The notes: generated by a model not told the origin, from the letters alone. A stretch of DNA of 33,361 nt from Pseudobdellovibrionaceae bacterium (GCA_018663505.1 JABJQG010000017.1:1-33361); one strand, 5' to 3'; shown: positions 7,764 through 16,914, numbered from the stretch's first letter. Numbers and translations are program-made.

Positions 7764-8465
7764 ATGGAAAATAATAATGAAGTAATTTTTAAGTTAAATG
7801 ACATTGGAAAAGTTTTTGGCACAACTTCAGATACACAGGTACACGCCTTGTCAGATGTTCAATTAGAAATAAAGCAAGGCGAGTTCACAGCATTTGTTGG
7901 CCCTTCTGGTTCCGGCAAATCGACCTTAATCAATGTTATGAATGGTTTTGATGTGCCCACAAGCGGACATGTTTTATTGTCAGGAAAAAAAATAGATCTA
8001 ATGGGTGAAAGTGAATTGGCCAATTTTAGAAGAGACCATATCGGAATTATTTTTCAATCCTATAATTTAATTCCTGTTCTTACGGCCAAGGAAAACATCG
8101 AGTACGTCATGATTCTTCAGGGTATTGGAGAAGAAGAGCGAAGCAAAAGAGTGAAAGAATTTTTATCAATTGTGGGGCTTGAAGGTAAAGAGGATCGTTA
8201 CCCCTCGCAATTAAGTGGTGGTCAACAACAGCGAGTTGCAGTGGCCAGGGCAATGGTATCAAGACCAGATATAGTTATAGCTGATGAACCCACAGCCAAT
8301 TTAGATTCAAAAACAGGAACTGAGCTTGTGGATATGATGTTGGAGTTAAATAATAAGTATGGCACAACCTTTGTGTTTTCCACTCATGATCCTATGATTA
8401 TGGAGAAAGCTAAGCGTTTGGTTACTTTAAAAGATGGAAAAGTAGTTCAGGATGAAGTTCGCTAA
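7764..8465 (+). CDS. ABC transporter ATP-binding protein, LolD/MacB type
   Basis: The 233-residue nucleotide-binding domain is of normal LolD length. Walker A GPSGSGKST is at residues 46-54. Further along are the Q-loop within Ile-Ile-Phe-Gln-Ser-Tyr-Asn, signature LSGGQQQR, Walker B Ile-Val-Ile-Ala-Asp-Glu-Pro and the H-loop Ser-Thr-His-Asp. It powers the two permeases encoded just upstream. An AGAGG site precedes the ATG. Its last 14 bases overlap the start of the beta-barrel gene, so the outer-membrane component is translationally coupled to the ATPase. Confidence 0.93.
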   Translation: MENNNEVIFKLNDIGKVFGTTSDTQVHALSDVQLEIKQGEFTAFVGPSGSGKSTLINVMNGFDVPTSGHVLLSGKKIDLMGESELANFRRDHIGIIFQSYNLIPVLTAKENIEYVMILQGIGEEERSKRVKEFLSIVGLEGKEDRYPSQLSGGQQQRVAVARAMVSRPDIVIADEPTANLDSKTGTELVDMMLELNNKYGTTFVFSTHDPMIMEKAKRLVTLKDGKVVQDEVR

Positions 8466-9642
8466 TATATTTAAGAATTTAGTTTTAGCAATGGCATTAG
8501 CTGCGAGTTTGTTTGGAGCCGCCTTTTATGCCAAAGCCTCTGAGGTTCGAGGTTTTTCTAAATTAAATTATTTAAACTATGATTCGCCCAATGATAATTT
8601 AAATAATTCAGAGTTATTTCAGATAAATAGACTATCTTTTGTTACTCAGTTGTCAGAACAATTTTCTTTTGAAAGCTCTTATGAGTTTTCACAAATATAC
8701 ACAGATATAGAATCACCGCTACTTAAAAAAAGTTATTCAGCGGCAGATAAAGACTACCGCATTGACGACATCGAGCAGTATTTTGACTTGCGTGAAAATT
8801 ATTATTATCTCAATCAAAACTTAGATCGTTTATTTGCCACTTACGAAAAAGAGCAACTCTTGATTACTTTTGGACGACAGCCCATTGCTTTTGGCAGTGG
8901 GTCTGGAGTCAATCCCACAGATGTTTTTACCCCCTTTAGTTATACCACTATTGATACTGAAGAACGAAATGGTGTGGACGCTGTTCGACTTCGTTATGAG
9001 TTGGATAATATGGGACAATTAGACATGGGAATCTTGTTTGGCAAGAGCTTTAATTCTGAAAAATCAGCTTTCTACGGGTTGGTAAAACTTCCTTTTGCTG
9101 ATTTTGAAGTGCAGCCTATGTTAGCCTATTTTAAAACAGCTATGCTTGTAGGGCTGGATATAACCACAGGTATTTTGGGGGCCTCAGTTTGGCTTGAAAG
9201 TGCTTGGGTTAAAACAAGCGAGGAAAAGGAATATTTTAGATCAGTATTGGGCTTCACCCGGCAGTTAAGCACAGACCTGACTTTAACTGCAGAATATTAT
9301 TTTAATGGGGCGGGAAGAACCAAAAAGCAAGAGTATGCAAATTTACTTACCGATTTTGCACACACTGAAGGCGGTGTGTTTGTATTTGGTCAAAATTATT
9401 TACACTTAACACTCGCTCATCAACTAGCAGCTTTGCATGGGGTGTTTTTGTCTCTTAAAAATAATTTGGATGATAGTTCTGACCTAGTAATATTAGGCTG
9501 GGAGTGGAACGTATTAGAAAATACTTATGTAAACGTAGGCTCTTATCTAAATTTAAAACAAGATAATAAAAATGAAATTAATAAAACCGAATTTGGCAGT
9601 CTGCCGAAGACTATTTTCACCAGAGTTAGGTATTATTTTTAA
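8452..9642 (+). CDS. Outer-membrane beta-barrel protein of the Lol-like operon
   Basis: The 396-residue protein has a long signal peptide (basic start, hydrophobic core, cleavage near Ala-Lys-Ala at residues 27-29). Its mature chain alternates polar and apolar residues, is rich in aromatic residues, and ends in Arg-Val-Arg-Tyr-Tyr-Phe, the C-terminal Phe signature recognised by the BAM machinery. The segment Phe-Gly-Arg-Gln-Pro-Ile-Ala-Phe-Gly resembles strands of porin-like barrels. It starts inside the ATPase gene (14-nt overlap), so it is very likely part of the same system. It could be the outer-membrane receiver or exit pore for cargo carried by the LolA-like protein. I do not recognise a named family. 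Direct function is inferred from context only. Confidence 0.8.
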   Translation: MKFANIFKNLVLAMALAASLFGAAFYAKASEVRGFSKLNYLNYDSPNDNLNNSELFQINRLSFVTQLSEQFSFESSYEFSQIYTDIESPLLKKSYSAADKDYRIDDIEQYFDLRENYYYLNQNLDRLFATYEKEQLLITFGRQPIAFGSGSGVNPTDVFTPFSYTTIDTEERNGVDAVRLRYELDNMGQLDMGILFGKSFNSEKSAFYGLVKLPFADFEVQPMLAYFKTAMLVGLDITTGILGASVWLESAWVKTSEEKEYFRSVLGFTRQLSTDLTLTAEYYFNGAGRTKKQEYANLLTDFAHTEGGVFVFGQNYLHLTLAHQLAALHGVFLSLKNNLDDSSDLVILGWEWNVLENTYVNVGSYLNLKQDNKNEINKTEFGSLPKTIFTRVRYYF

Positions 9643-9742
9643 AAAAATGAAATAAGGATTCACGCACTGCATTCTCATTGAAGTGGGTATGTTTACCAGG
9701 CTAGTCTTAAATAAAGTTCATAACTAAAAAGGGGAATATTTT

Positions 9743-10120
9743 ATGATTAAACTATTTATTGGATTTGTTGTTTCCATAATTACATCATCTGTTTTTGCTG
9801 GTACCACACCAAAATATAATTGTACTTTTGTTTTGGCAGACCCAATAAAAAATACCATTGTAGATTTTGATTTAAGTATAGCAACTCCAGTTAATGTGGT
9901 TGATCATAAGGGCGAGACTTGGCTTGTTCGACTTAATCAGATTACCTCTGAAGATAGCACGCTTATTTTAAGGTTAAACACTCCTGAAAGTCTAAAATAT
10001 AATACAAATCCCATTATGAGCCCTGTAGCTTCATACACATCTCCCGAATCAAAAACAATCGGAGTTCAGTCAATTAATGGCGCCACAATGTACAGGGTTG
10101 TTTGCGATAAAGTTAATTAG
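9743..10120 (+). CDS. Small secreted protein of unknown function
   Basis: The 125-residue protein has a signal peptide ending Ser-Ser-Val-Phe-Ala at about residue 19 and a predicted all-beta mature part of about 105 residues. AGGGGA lies 7 nt before the ATG. The mature domain opens with Lys-Tyr-Asn-Cys and has one more Cys five residues from the end, suggesting a disulfide joining the two edges. This arrangement resembles the secreted protein at 488-1036, but similarity outside the Cys contexts is weak. The gene lies 100 nt after the beta-barrel gene and may be separately transcribed. Confidence 0.65.
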   Translation: MIKLFIGFVVSIITSSVFAGTTPKYNCTFVLADPIKNTIVDFDLSIATPVNVVDHKGETWLVRLNQITSEDSTLILRLNTPESLKYNTNPIMSPVASYTSPESKTIGVQSINGATMYRVVCDKVN

Positions 10121-10283
10121 TTTTATCTACCTTTAAAAAATAACTTTGAATAATAGGATTTGGTTTGTTTAAGCTAGATTCAATAAATCTATCATAAATG
10201 GAAAATGAAGGCTAAGATAGTGCCAGCTAATGAAAACATAACCTCTAATTTAATCTAAGTTATTAGGTATGTGCAGTTTAAAT

Positions 10284-11099
10284 TTAATCTAGATATCTGT
10301 GTACGATTTCTTTATTGCTATTTATAGACCAAATATCTGGGTTTTTATTACTATCATCATTGCCTATTATACAAGTGTGAAATGTCTTTAATGAAATATT
10401 GAAGTCTGTGCAGTAATTTTCAACTTCACTCCTAGTCATAGCTCTGTAATTTAAATGCATAGAGCTTTTAAGAAAATCTTTTATGGAGATATCGATATCA
10501 AAGTTTTGCTGATTATTATTTGAATAGTCAATTTGGTGTTTCCAATAAGAACTTAAGAGTGAACGGGCCTCTGATACTCGGATCCTATTTTTTGATTTGC
10601 TCATTGATGATTCAATACTTACGATAACTTCTATTAAATTTTCTACTTTTTTAGATTCAAAAATATACTTTACACCCTTCAATGGAACAGCATCAAAGAA
10701 AATTCTCTTAGTAGCAGTAGTTCCCTTCACATCAATGATAGGAACTGATGGGTAAACAGAATAACCACCTATGGCTCCGGTATCGGTAGGTTGATCCATA
10801 CTGTCAGCTTGAGGCGTAACCCACGCTCGTAGTGGAAATGCCTTTTGAAGACCGGAAGCTTTCTTGTTAAAATCTTGTTTATAACTAAGAACAAACTCAA
10901 CGTTAATTTTAGAATCATCTAATTCTTTTCTCTCCACTGGGTTTGTTATCAACTTGAAAACAGCTCTTCTTAAATCGAAAATATCGTGGCCAAATAGCCT
11001 TTCATTAATGGTAACTCGTATTTCTTTATCATTCAATTCTGCATATGCAGAATTGAATAAAGTCACTAGCGTTAACACTAATATAAAATTAAATTTCAT
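10284..11099 (-). CDS. Secreted protein of unknown function
   Basis: The 271-residue protein is preceded by AAGGA 8 nt before its ATG and starts with a signal peptide cleaved after Ser-Ala-Tyr-Ala (about residue 20). The first 150 mature residues are mixed alpha/beta with few distinctive motifs. The C-terminal third carries two Cys (in Tyr-Cys-Thr-Asp and His-Thr-Cys-Ile) about 14 residues apart and may form a small separate domain. I recognise no family. It is the last of four leftward genes (13239 to 10284) that all encode exported proteins, and it lies tail to tail with the small secreted protein ending at 10120. Confidence 0.7.
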   Translation of the reverse strand: MKFNFILVLTLVTLFNSAYAELNDKEIRVTINERLFGHDIFDLRRAVFKLITNPVERKELDDSKINVEFVLSYKQDFNKKASGLQKAFPLRAWVTPQADSMDQPTDTGAIGGYSVYPSVPIIDVKGTTATKRIFFDAVPLKGVKYIFESKKVENLIEVIVSIESSMSKSKNRIRVSEARSLLSSYWKHQIDYSNNNQQNFDIDISIKDFLKSSMHLNYRAMTRSEVENYCTDFNISLKTFHTCIIGNDDSNKNPDIWSINSNKEIVHRYLD

Positions 11100-11137
11100 T
11101 GTCGAATTCCTTACATCGAAATTATAAATTTTTTAAA

Positions 11138-11593
11138 CTAATACCCTCTTAATAATGGAGCATTGTCATGTGTTCTGCAGGAGTTAGCGGCTGTTGCAAG
11201 TTCAACACTTTCTGTAATTAAAATTTTGCTTCCAGGCATTGGCTTTGGTGGCTGAGGTGGAGAGTCTACAGAATAATTCCAGTTCATTCCTTTGGAAACA
11301 TATGTATTAAAATCTTGTACTAAACTATTTCCATTTATTTCAATGCAGCTTTGCTTTAGCCCACTAAGGGTTGTGGACTCAATGTATTGATCATTGGTAA
11401 CTACTAAGTAACCAAAAGAATCTGTTAATGATAAACAAGTTGCTACATATTTTTCGCAAGTTTCATATTTTTTGCTTGTGTTTGTACTACCAAAAACATT
11501 GTTAGATAGCAAAAGTGTTAATATCAGTATTGAAAAAACATAGTTCATTGGTTTCCATACTAAATAGTTACCAAATGTTAAAATTAAATTCAT
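11138..11593 (-). CDS. Small secreted protein with Pro-rich segment, unknown function
   Basis: The start at 11593 is chosen because GGAGGT (rightmost base 11606) ends 7 nt upstream of this ATG. An in-frame ATG at 11608 overlaps that site, and a third ATG at 11548 would give a shorter signal peptide. The 151-residue product begins with an extended n-region followed by a strong hydrophobic stretch ending Asn-Asn-Val-Phe-Gly. The mature part contains four cysteines, the segment Ser-Pro-Pro-Gln-Pro-Pro-Lys-Pro, and a Cys-Arg-Thr-His near the C-terminus. No family is recognised. Confidence 0.6.
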   Translation of the reverse strand: MNLILTFGNYLVWKPMNYVFSILILTLLLSNNVFGSTNTSKKYETCEKYVATCLSLTDSFGYLVVTNDQYIESTTLSGLKQSCIEINGNSLVQDFNTYVSKGMNWNYSVDSPPQPPKPMPGSKILITESVELATAANSCRTHDNAPLLRGY

Positions 11594-11666
11594 ACTATCT
11601 ACCTCCATAAAGTTTAAAATTACAGTGTACAGAAGCTAAACAGTGACAATTGTTGTCTGCTCAGGA

Positions 11667-12191
11667 TCAGTCTGAGCTCCATTCAGTGGACTGCACAAAG
11701 AATCTATCACTTAAGGCAGCAATCCATATGCCAAACGAATACGCTTTTATTGTATCTTTTATCTTAAACTTAGCTTTAAGAATTTCAGTACAAAAACTGC
11801 TAATCACGGAAGGACAATACTTTTTCGCATTATTTTGAATTTTTTTAAGGTTTGCGGTTAAACTCATTTCTAAAGCAAAGCCCGTTTGGACACCTCGGAG
11901 AATAGTGCTTTCTGGCTTTTTCTTAGATACATAGGCAGTAAAAGCTGTCCAGTCTTCTGCCAGAGCTTCTTCAGAAACTCCTTGTATGGTTTCAGCATAA
12001 GACCCATCCAGGCAATTACCAAATTTCTTCAAAAATTTTCCATATTTATCCCATCGCAAAGGGTCGGTTCTTTTATGCATTGTTTTTGAGATGGTACCAA
12101 TCTCATCATCAAATGAAGAGCTACAGAGATTTTCAGAAAAAGCAAATGCACTACTTCCAACAACTAAAAAGCAGGCTAGTAATTTAATCAT
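11667..12191 (-). CDS. Secreted Cys-containing protein of unknown function
   Basis: The 174-residue protein is started at the ATG at 12191 because GGAGG is positioned 4-5 nt upstream. An in-frame TTG at 12209 lies before that site. The signal peptide is cleaved after Ser-Ser-Ala-Phe-Ala (about residue 17). The mature chain looks mostly helical, with Cys in Asn-Leu-Cys, Asn-Cys-Leu, Tyr-Cys-Pro and Phe-Cys-Thr, which could form two disulfides. It lies 49 nt downstream of the beta-barrel gene in the same direction and is plausibly co-transcribed with it. No named family is recognised. Confidence 0.65.
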   Translation of the reverse strand: MIKLLACFLVVGSSAFAFSENLCSSSFDDEIGTISKTMHKRTDPLRWDKYGKFLKKFGNCLDGSYAETIQGVSEEALAEDWTAFTAYVSKKKPESTILRGVQTGFALEMSLTANLKKIQNNAKKYCPSVISSFCTEILKAKFKIKDTIKAYSFGIWIAALSDRFFVQSTEWSSD

Positions 12192-12240
12192 TATTCCTCC
12201 TGCTTGCAAGTGTTACGGTTTTTACAAGAACTAAGCTTTG

Positions 12241-13239
12241 CTAAAACATAGCATAAGAAAAACTCATAACAAAACCCATTTGTCTTTGCCATTCATCTAA
12301 TAGTTTAGGCTGGTAGGAGGCTTTGTATTCATAGGATAGATCTAACCATTCGTTGACCTTTGTGGTCACATCAAATTTAATTTCAACGTTGGTCAAGCGA
12401 ATGGAGGATTCTTCTTTTAAGTTAGCTGGAAGGTCTTCTTTGTTGGTGGAAAGTGGTGTTAAGGTTTCCATGGATAGGGAATAGCTGGATTGTTTGTTCC
12501 ATTGGCCCTTATAATCCATGGCCATTTCTACTCCTAGGTCGCTGTAGCTATTGAGTTGTTTTAATTCGATAATATTTTCGGTGGTATCCTTATCATCTAA
12601 TGAAAGTTGATCCTTAGCTTCTACTTGAATAGCCCCAAGTCCTACTCTAAATTCTAGGCTCTTTGTTTTACTATCTATGGCTTTAGCAAATAATCCCAGG
12701 GACTCTTTGGTTGTCATAGGTCGAAAACCATCGGTTAGTCTTTGTGTGGATTTTGTACCAAGGCTAGTCCCGTCAGAATATTGATATTCCACGTTACTAT
12801 CTCTTTTGTTTTCGCCAATAAGTAGAGGCGCTTCTACTGATGCTTTCACATAGGGACCAAGCCAGGGCTTATTTTCAAACTGTTTTAAATAGATAGTTTC
12901 ATATTTAAAGGCATCTTCGGATTTAACCCAGAAAGGCACGGCTGGGGTTTTAGTGCTAGCGAGATTAATTTTAGCGGAGTTTCTCCACTCTGAGTTTATT
13001 GTTTTGAGATTGGCTCCACTATTTATTTTTAAACCAAGAGTTTTGGTGTCACCGCTTTTTTGACCGATGATGTTATCACTAGATGAGAGAGCTATATTTG
13101 AGGAGAACTTGAGTTTGTAGTTCCAACCCATCTTAGCTTTACTGTCCATTTCTAGTTTCTTAGTTTCAGTGAGGCTGTCTTCGGCGAAGGCTGAGGGGAG
13201 TAAAAAGCAAGTAGTTAAAATGAGTAAAAATTTATACAT
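12241..13239 (-). CDS. Outer-membrane beta-barrel protein, DUF3078-like
   Basis: The 332-residue protein has a signal peptide (cleavage after Ser-Ala-Phe-Ala, about residue 19), CGGAG 5 nt before the ATG and a C-terminal Ser-Tyr-Ala-Met-Phe. The pattern of alternating Asn/Gly/Ser-rich strands, with an early Asn-Ser-Gly-Ala-Asn segment and a Trp-Arg-Asn-Ser strand, suggests the DUF3078 group of outer-membrane barrels. I rate that family call as moderate. It is transcribed away from the isocitrate dehydrogenase gene. The 139-bp divergent gap holds a symmetrical TGTCAA-ttt-TTGACA (13289-13303) and an overlapping TGACATGTCA (13299-13308), possible operator sites for either gene. Confidence 0.7.
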   Translation of the reverse strand: MYKFLLILTTCFLLPSAFAEDSLTETKKLEMDSKAKMGWNYKLKFSSNIALSSSDNIIGQKSGDTKTLGLKINSGANLKTINSEWRNSAKINLASTKTPAVPFWVKSEDAFKYETIYLKQFENKPWLGPYVKASVEAPLLIGENKRDSNVEYQYSDGTSLGTKSTQRLTDGFRPMTTKESLGLFAKAIDSKTKSLEFRVGLGAIQVEAKDQLSLDDKDTTENIIELKQLNSYSDLGVEMAMDYKGQWNKQSSYSLSMETLTPLSTNKEDLPANLKEESSIRLTNVEIKFDVTTKVNEWLDLSYEYKASYQPKLLDEWQRQMGFVMSFSYAMF

Positions 13240-13378
13240 GGGAGCTCCGTAGTTGTTTTGCTACTCATTTATAAATAATTAGGGGTGATGTCAATTTTTG
13301 ACATGTCAGAACTACTTATTTTGAGAAAACTGAATTATGCTGACCTCCGATTTAACACTATAACTTTAGGGGAATGCT

Positions 13379-15607
13379 ATGAGCACAGATAGTTCTACGA
13401 TTGTTTACACAAAAACAGATGAGGCTCCAGCCTTAGCCACAGGATCATTTCTGCCCATTGTTCAAGCATTTGCCTCTAAAGCAAATATAACTATGCAAAT
13501 TAAAGATATATCACTCACAGGAAGAATTATTGCAAATATGTCTGATTATTTAACTGAAGATCAAAAATCAAGCGATGTGCTTTCAGAGTTAGGAGCCTTA
13601 GCCAAAACCCCAGAGGCAAATATCATAAAGTTGCCAAACATTAGTGCCTCCATCCCTCAGTTAAAAGCTGTGATTAAGGAGTTGCAAGCTAAGGGCTATG
13701 CAATTCCTGATTTTCCAGAAGATCCTAAAACTGATGCGGAAACTACCGCACTTGCAAAGTATGCAAAGGTTCTGGGAAGTGCAGTGAACCCAGTTCTAAG
13801 AGAAGGTAATTCTGATCGTCGAGTGGCAGCACCAGTAAAACAATATGCTAAGGATAACCCTCACTCCATGGGTGCTTGGGATTCAGCTTCTAAAACTCAT
13901 GTGGCTAGTATGTCTGAAGGAGATTTTTATTCTTCAGAAAAATCAGTGGCTGTTACTAATAATACAGATGTAAAAATTGAACATGTGGATGCTTCTGGAA
14001 CGGTATCTGTCTTAAAAGAAAGTACGCCATTACTAAAAGACGAGATCATCGATGCTTCTGTTTTGAGTGTAAAAAGTTTAAGAGACTATTACGAAAAACA
14101 ATTTCAAGATGCCAAAGACAATGGAGTTTTGTTATCTCTTCATTTAAAGGCAACAATGATGAAGGTTTCTGACCCAATAATTTTTGGTCATGCTGTATCT
14201 GTATATTTTAAAGATGTATTTGGAAAATACGCCACAGTGTTTGCTGAGTTAGGAGTGAATCCAAGTAATGGTTTGGGTGATGTTTTAGTTAAAGTAGGAA
14301 GCTTACCAGAAGAACAGAAATCAGAAATTTTAAATGCAATGAACGACGCTTACAACAACCGTCCAAAACTAGCCATGGTAGATTCTGATAAGGGTATAAG
14401 TAACCTACATGTTCCCAGTGATGTGATCATTGATGCTTCAATGCCTGCGGCAATTAGAAGCTCTGGGCAGATGTGGAATACAGATGGTAAGTTACAAGAC
14501 ACGAAGGCTTTAATCCCAGATCGTTGTTACGCAGGTGTTTATCAAGAGACCATTGCTTTTTGCCAATCTAATGGGGCTTTTGATGTGAAGACCATGGGTA
14601 ATGTTTCAAATGTTGGTCTTATGGCAAAAAAAGCAGAAGAGTACGGTTCACACGACAAAACTTTTGAAATGAAATCTGCAGGTACTGTAAAAGTAAAAGA
14701 TGCTCAGGGAAATATTTTAATGGAGCACTCTGTGGAACAGGGTGATGTTTGGAGAATGTGCCAAACTAAAAACGAAGCAGTTAAAGACTGGGTAGCCCTA
14801 GGGGTTAAGAGAGCCAGGAATACGGGACAGCCTGCTATTTTTTGGTTAGATGAGGATCGTGCTCACGATAATAACTTAATCACAAAAGTGAACACATATT
14901 TAAGCGATTTAGATACTGAAGGCTTGGAAATTCAAATTCTTTCTCCTGTGAAAGCCACAGCTTATACTTTAGAGCGGGTGAAAAAAGGTGAAAATACAAT
15001 TTCTGTAACAGGTAATGTTCTTAGAGATTATCTTACGGATTTATTTCCAATTTTAGAGCTAGGCACAAGTGCAAAAATGTTATCCATAGTTCCATTACTT
15101 GCTGGTGGAGGGCTGTATGAAACAGGTGCAGGAGGATCTGCGCCTAAACATGTGCAACAGTTTCTAGAGGAAAATCATTTAAGATGGGATTCATTAGGGG
15201 AGTTTCTGGCCCTATCGGCATCCTTAGAAGAGCTTGGTGAAAAAACGAAGAACGTAAAAACTCAAGTTTTAGCCGCGGCTTTAGATAAAGCCAATCATAA
15301 GTTTTTAAAACAAGATAAGTCTCCTTCTAGAAAAGTAGGGGAGCTCGATAACCGTGGCAGTCATTTTTATCTAGCCATGTATTGGGCAGAAGCTCTAGCC
15401 GAGCAAGACACTGATCAAGAGTTAAAAACATACTTTTCTGACATAGCTCAAAAGCTGGAAGAAAACGAATTAAAAATTGTAGAAGAGTTAAATTCGGTTC
15501 AAGGTAAACCCATGGACATTGGTGGCTATTATTTCCCAGACGAAGAAAAGCTAACAAAGGCCATGCGCCCCAGCCAAACACTAAACACCATCATTGATAA
15601 CATTTAG
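13379..15607 (+). CDS. icd: Isocitrate dehydrogenase (NADP+), monomeric type
   Basis: At 742 residues this matches the monomeric NADP-dependent isocitrate dehydrogenase family (EC 1.1.1.42, usually about 740), not the 415-residue dimeric form. The enzyme converts isocitrate to 2-oxoglutarate and CO2 in the TCA cycle while making NADPH. Recognisable segments include Arg-Glu-Gly-Asn-Ser-Asp-Arg-Arg (141-148), which contacts isocitrate. The catalytic-lysine region [12 protein letters not shown] lies at about 256-267, and Trp-Leu-Asp-Glu-Asp-Arg-Ala-His-Asp in the second half. AGGGGA precedes the ATG by 5 nt. The gene stands alone and is followed by a long hairpin. Confidence 0.97.
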   Translation: MSTDSSTIVYTKTDEAPALATGSFLPIVQAFASKANITMQIKDISLTGRIIANMSDYLTEDQKSSDVLSELGALAKTPEANIIKLPNISASIPQLKAVIKELQAKGYAIPDFPEDPKTDAETTALAKYAKVLGSAVNPVLREGNSDRRVAAPVKQYAKDNPHSMGAWDSASKTHVASMSEGDFYSSEKSVAVTNNTDVKIEHVDASGTVSVLKESTPLLKDEIIDASVLSVKSLRDYYEKQFQDAKDNGVLLSLHLKATMMKVSDPIIFGHAVSVYFKDVFGKYATVFAELGVNPSNGLGDVLVKVGSLPEEQKSEILNAMNDAYNNRPKLAMVDSDKGISNLHVPSDVIIDASMPAAIRSSGQMWNTDGKLQDTKALIPDRCYAGVYQETIAFCQSNGAFDVKTMGNVSNVGLMAKKAEEYGSHDKTFEMKSAGTVKVKDAQGNILMEHSVEQGDVWRMCQTKNEAVKDWVALGVKRARNTGQPAIFWLDEDRAHDNNLITKVNTYLSDLDTEGLEIQILSPVKATAYTLERVKKGENTISVTGNVLRDYLTDLFPILELGTSAKMLSIVPLLAGGGLYETGAGGSAPKHVQQFLEENHLRWDSLGEFLALSASLEELGEKTKNVKTQVLAAALDKANHKFLKQDKSPSRKVGELDNRGSHFYLAMYWAEALAEQDTDQELKTYFSDIAQKLEENELKIVEELNSVQGKPMDIGGYYFPDEEKLTKAMRPSQTLNTIIDNI

Positions 15608-15655
15608 AAACAAAATTCAAATTAGAGGGTCAGGCAGAAACGCCTAGACTCACCA

Positions 15656-15690
15656 AGTCGCAAAAAGGTACGCCGATACTTTTTGCGACT
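15656..15690. other. 12-bp perfect hairpin downstream of icd
   Basis: AGTCGCAAAAAG (15656-15667) and CTTTTTGCGACT (15679-15690) pair perfectly around an 11-nt loop. No T-run follows (GCGCGCATAATATTT), so it is not a standard intrinsic terminator. It could stabilise the icd mRNA 3' end, act as an atypical terminator, or be a dispersed palindromic repeat. Confidence 0.6.
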
Positions 15691-15763
15691 GCGCGCATAA
15701 TATTTAGTTAAAGGAAGAGCTACTGTTACCTTATAGATCTCATTATATTTTAAATTGGATAAT

Positions 15764-15877
15764 TTATTGTTGGTTTTCGGATGTGTGCACTGGGTTAGAT
15801 TTCCTTTCTACTATTAAATAGTTTCCTAGGATAAATATACAAATAAGAAGAATGATATAAAGAATTATTTTATTCAT
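15764..15877 (-). CDS. Possible 37-residue membrane miniprotein
   Basis: An ATG-initiated frame of 37 codons encodes a basic Met-Asn-Lys start, about 20 consecutive hydrophobic residues (Ile/Leu/Tyr/Cys-rich) and a charged, polar tail ending Glu-Asn-Gln-Gln. This is the profile of a single-pass small membrane protein. Arguing against it are a weak upstream ribosome-binding site and AT-rich intergenic sequence in which hydrophobic frames arise easily. It would be the only gene in the 345-bp gap between icd and the ATP-grasp gene. Apart from it and the hairpin at 15656-15690 I see nothing in this gap. Confidence 0.25.
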   Translation of the reverse strand: MNKIILYIILLICIFILGNYLIVERKSNPVHTSENQQ

Positions 15878-15952
15878 AGCAGAGAAATCTACCACATTTA
15901 CTGTGATTTTCTAGTTTTTAATAAAAAAATCGCCAGATCAAGCAGGGTTCTG

Positions 15953-16858
15953 ATGTTAGGACTGATATTTATTGAAAGCCCACTGACAGATACAAAGATG
16001 AGTAGTAGCTATTATTATATGACAAAGTTATATATTTTAACTCAAAAATCCATGCCCGCATTTTGCCCTGATGATAAGGGATTGATTGCAGCCTTTAAGG
16101 ATGTTGGCATTGAGGCCACTGCAAAGATTTGGGACGAATGGGAACTAAAGTTTAATGTAAATGTATTAATGCGTACACCTTGGGATTATGCGCAAAACAG
16201 AGAAAAATTTGAATCTTTGCTGCAGAAAATTGAGAGCAGTCAGAGTCATTGTATTAACTCTTTAGATGTTATTCGATGGAATATGAATAAAAAATATTTA
16301 GTGGAGCTCTCTAAACAGGGTGTTGATGTTATTCCAACAAAAGTCTTTTTAAATTTCAATGCAAAAGAGCAAAAAAACTTGCTTAATGAGGGGCCAGTAG
16401 TCTGTAAACCCTTAGTGGGTGCCGGAGGCATAGACACCTTCTTAGTTGAAAAAAACGAAGATTTAAGAAATACAGATGTCCTATTTGGTCGTGACATTCT
16501 TGTTCAGCCCTTTATTAGTGATATTTTAGATAATGGTGAATTATCTTTTATCTATTTTGATCATCAATTTTCTCATGCCATATTAAAAAAAGCTAAGTCT
16601 GGAGAGTTTCGTGTTCAAGATGACTACGGGGGCACAGTTTCACCGTATGAACCAACCAAAGATGAAGTATGCCAAGTAAACTCTATTATCAAAGCTACTG
16701 GTCGTCAGTTCAGTTATGTACGTGTGGATGTGGTGAAATTAAAAGCTAAATTACTGCTTATGGAATTTGAGGCCATAGAACCTGAATTATTTTTTAGGTT
16801 TTCTAAGGACTCTATGTATAAATATTGTAAGGCTGTGAAGCAGAGTATGTGTGTATAG
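15953..16858 (+). CDS. ATP-grasp domain protein (RimK/glutathione-synthetase-like, DcsG-type)
   Basis: This is a 301-residue cytoplasmic ATP-grasp ligase of the group that includes O-ureido-serine cyclo-ligase and many uncharacterised RimK-like proteins. Family marks include Arg-Thr-Pro-Trp-Asp-Tyr (about residues 74-79), the segment Arg-Trp-Asn-Met-Asn-Lys-Lys-Tyr, the Lys-Pro-Leu-Val-Gly-Ala-Gly-Gly ATP-binding loop, and the C-terminal metal-binding Glu-Phe-Glu-Ala-Ile-Glu-Pro-Glu-Leu-Phe. It should join a carboxylate to an amine or related nucleophile through an acyl phosphate, but the substrates cannot be predicted. The ATG at 15953 has AGCAGGG 5 nt upstream. Family similarity starts only at the ATG at 16019 (Met-Thr-Lys-Leu-Tyr), so the true start may be there. 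Confidence 0.8.
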   Translation: MLGLIFIESPLTDTKMSSSYYYMTKLYILTQKSMPAFCPDDKGLIAAFKDVGIEATAKIWDEWELKFNVNVLMRTPWDYAQNREKFESLLQKIESSQSHCINSLDVIRWNMNKKYLVELSKQGVDVIPTKVFLNFNAKEQKNLLNEGPVVCKPLVGAGGIDTFLVEKNEDLRNTDVLFGRDILVQPFISDILDNGELSFIYFDHQFSHAILKKAKSGEFRVQDDYGGTVSPYEPTKDEVCQVNSIIKATGRQFSYVRVDVVKLKAKLLLMEFEAIEPELFFRFSKDSMYKYCKAVKQSMCV

Positions 16859-16914
16859 TTTCAATCGGCAATTAAGTTGAGGTCAGGTCCTGTTAGTGAG
16901 TACGGGCATGATAT

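Noticed and set aside
11886-12089. Rightward frame of 67 codons (and another at 11650-11838) opposite a secreted-protein gene
   Set aside because: Both overlap a leftward gene that has a good ribosome-binding site and signal peptide. The opposing frames lack start signals and recognisable features.
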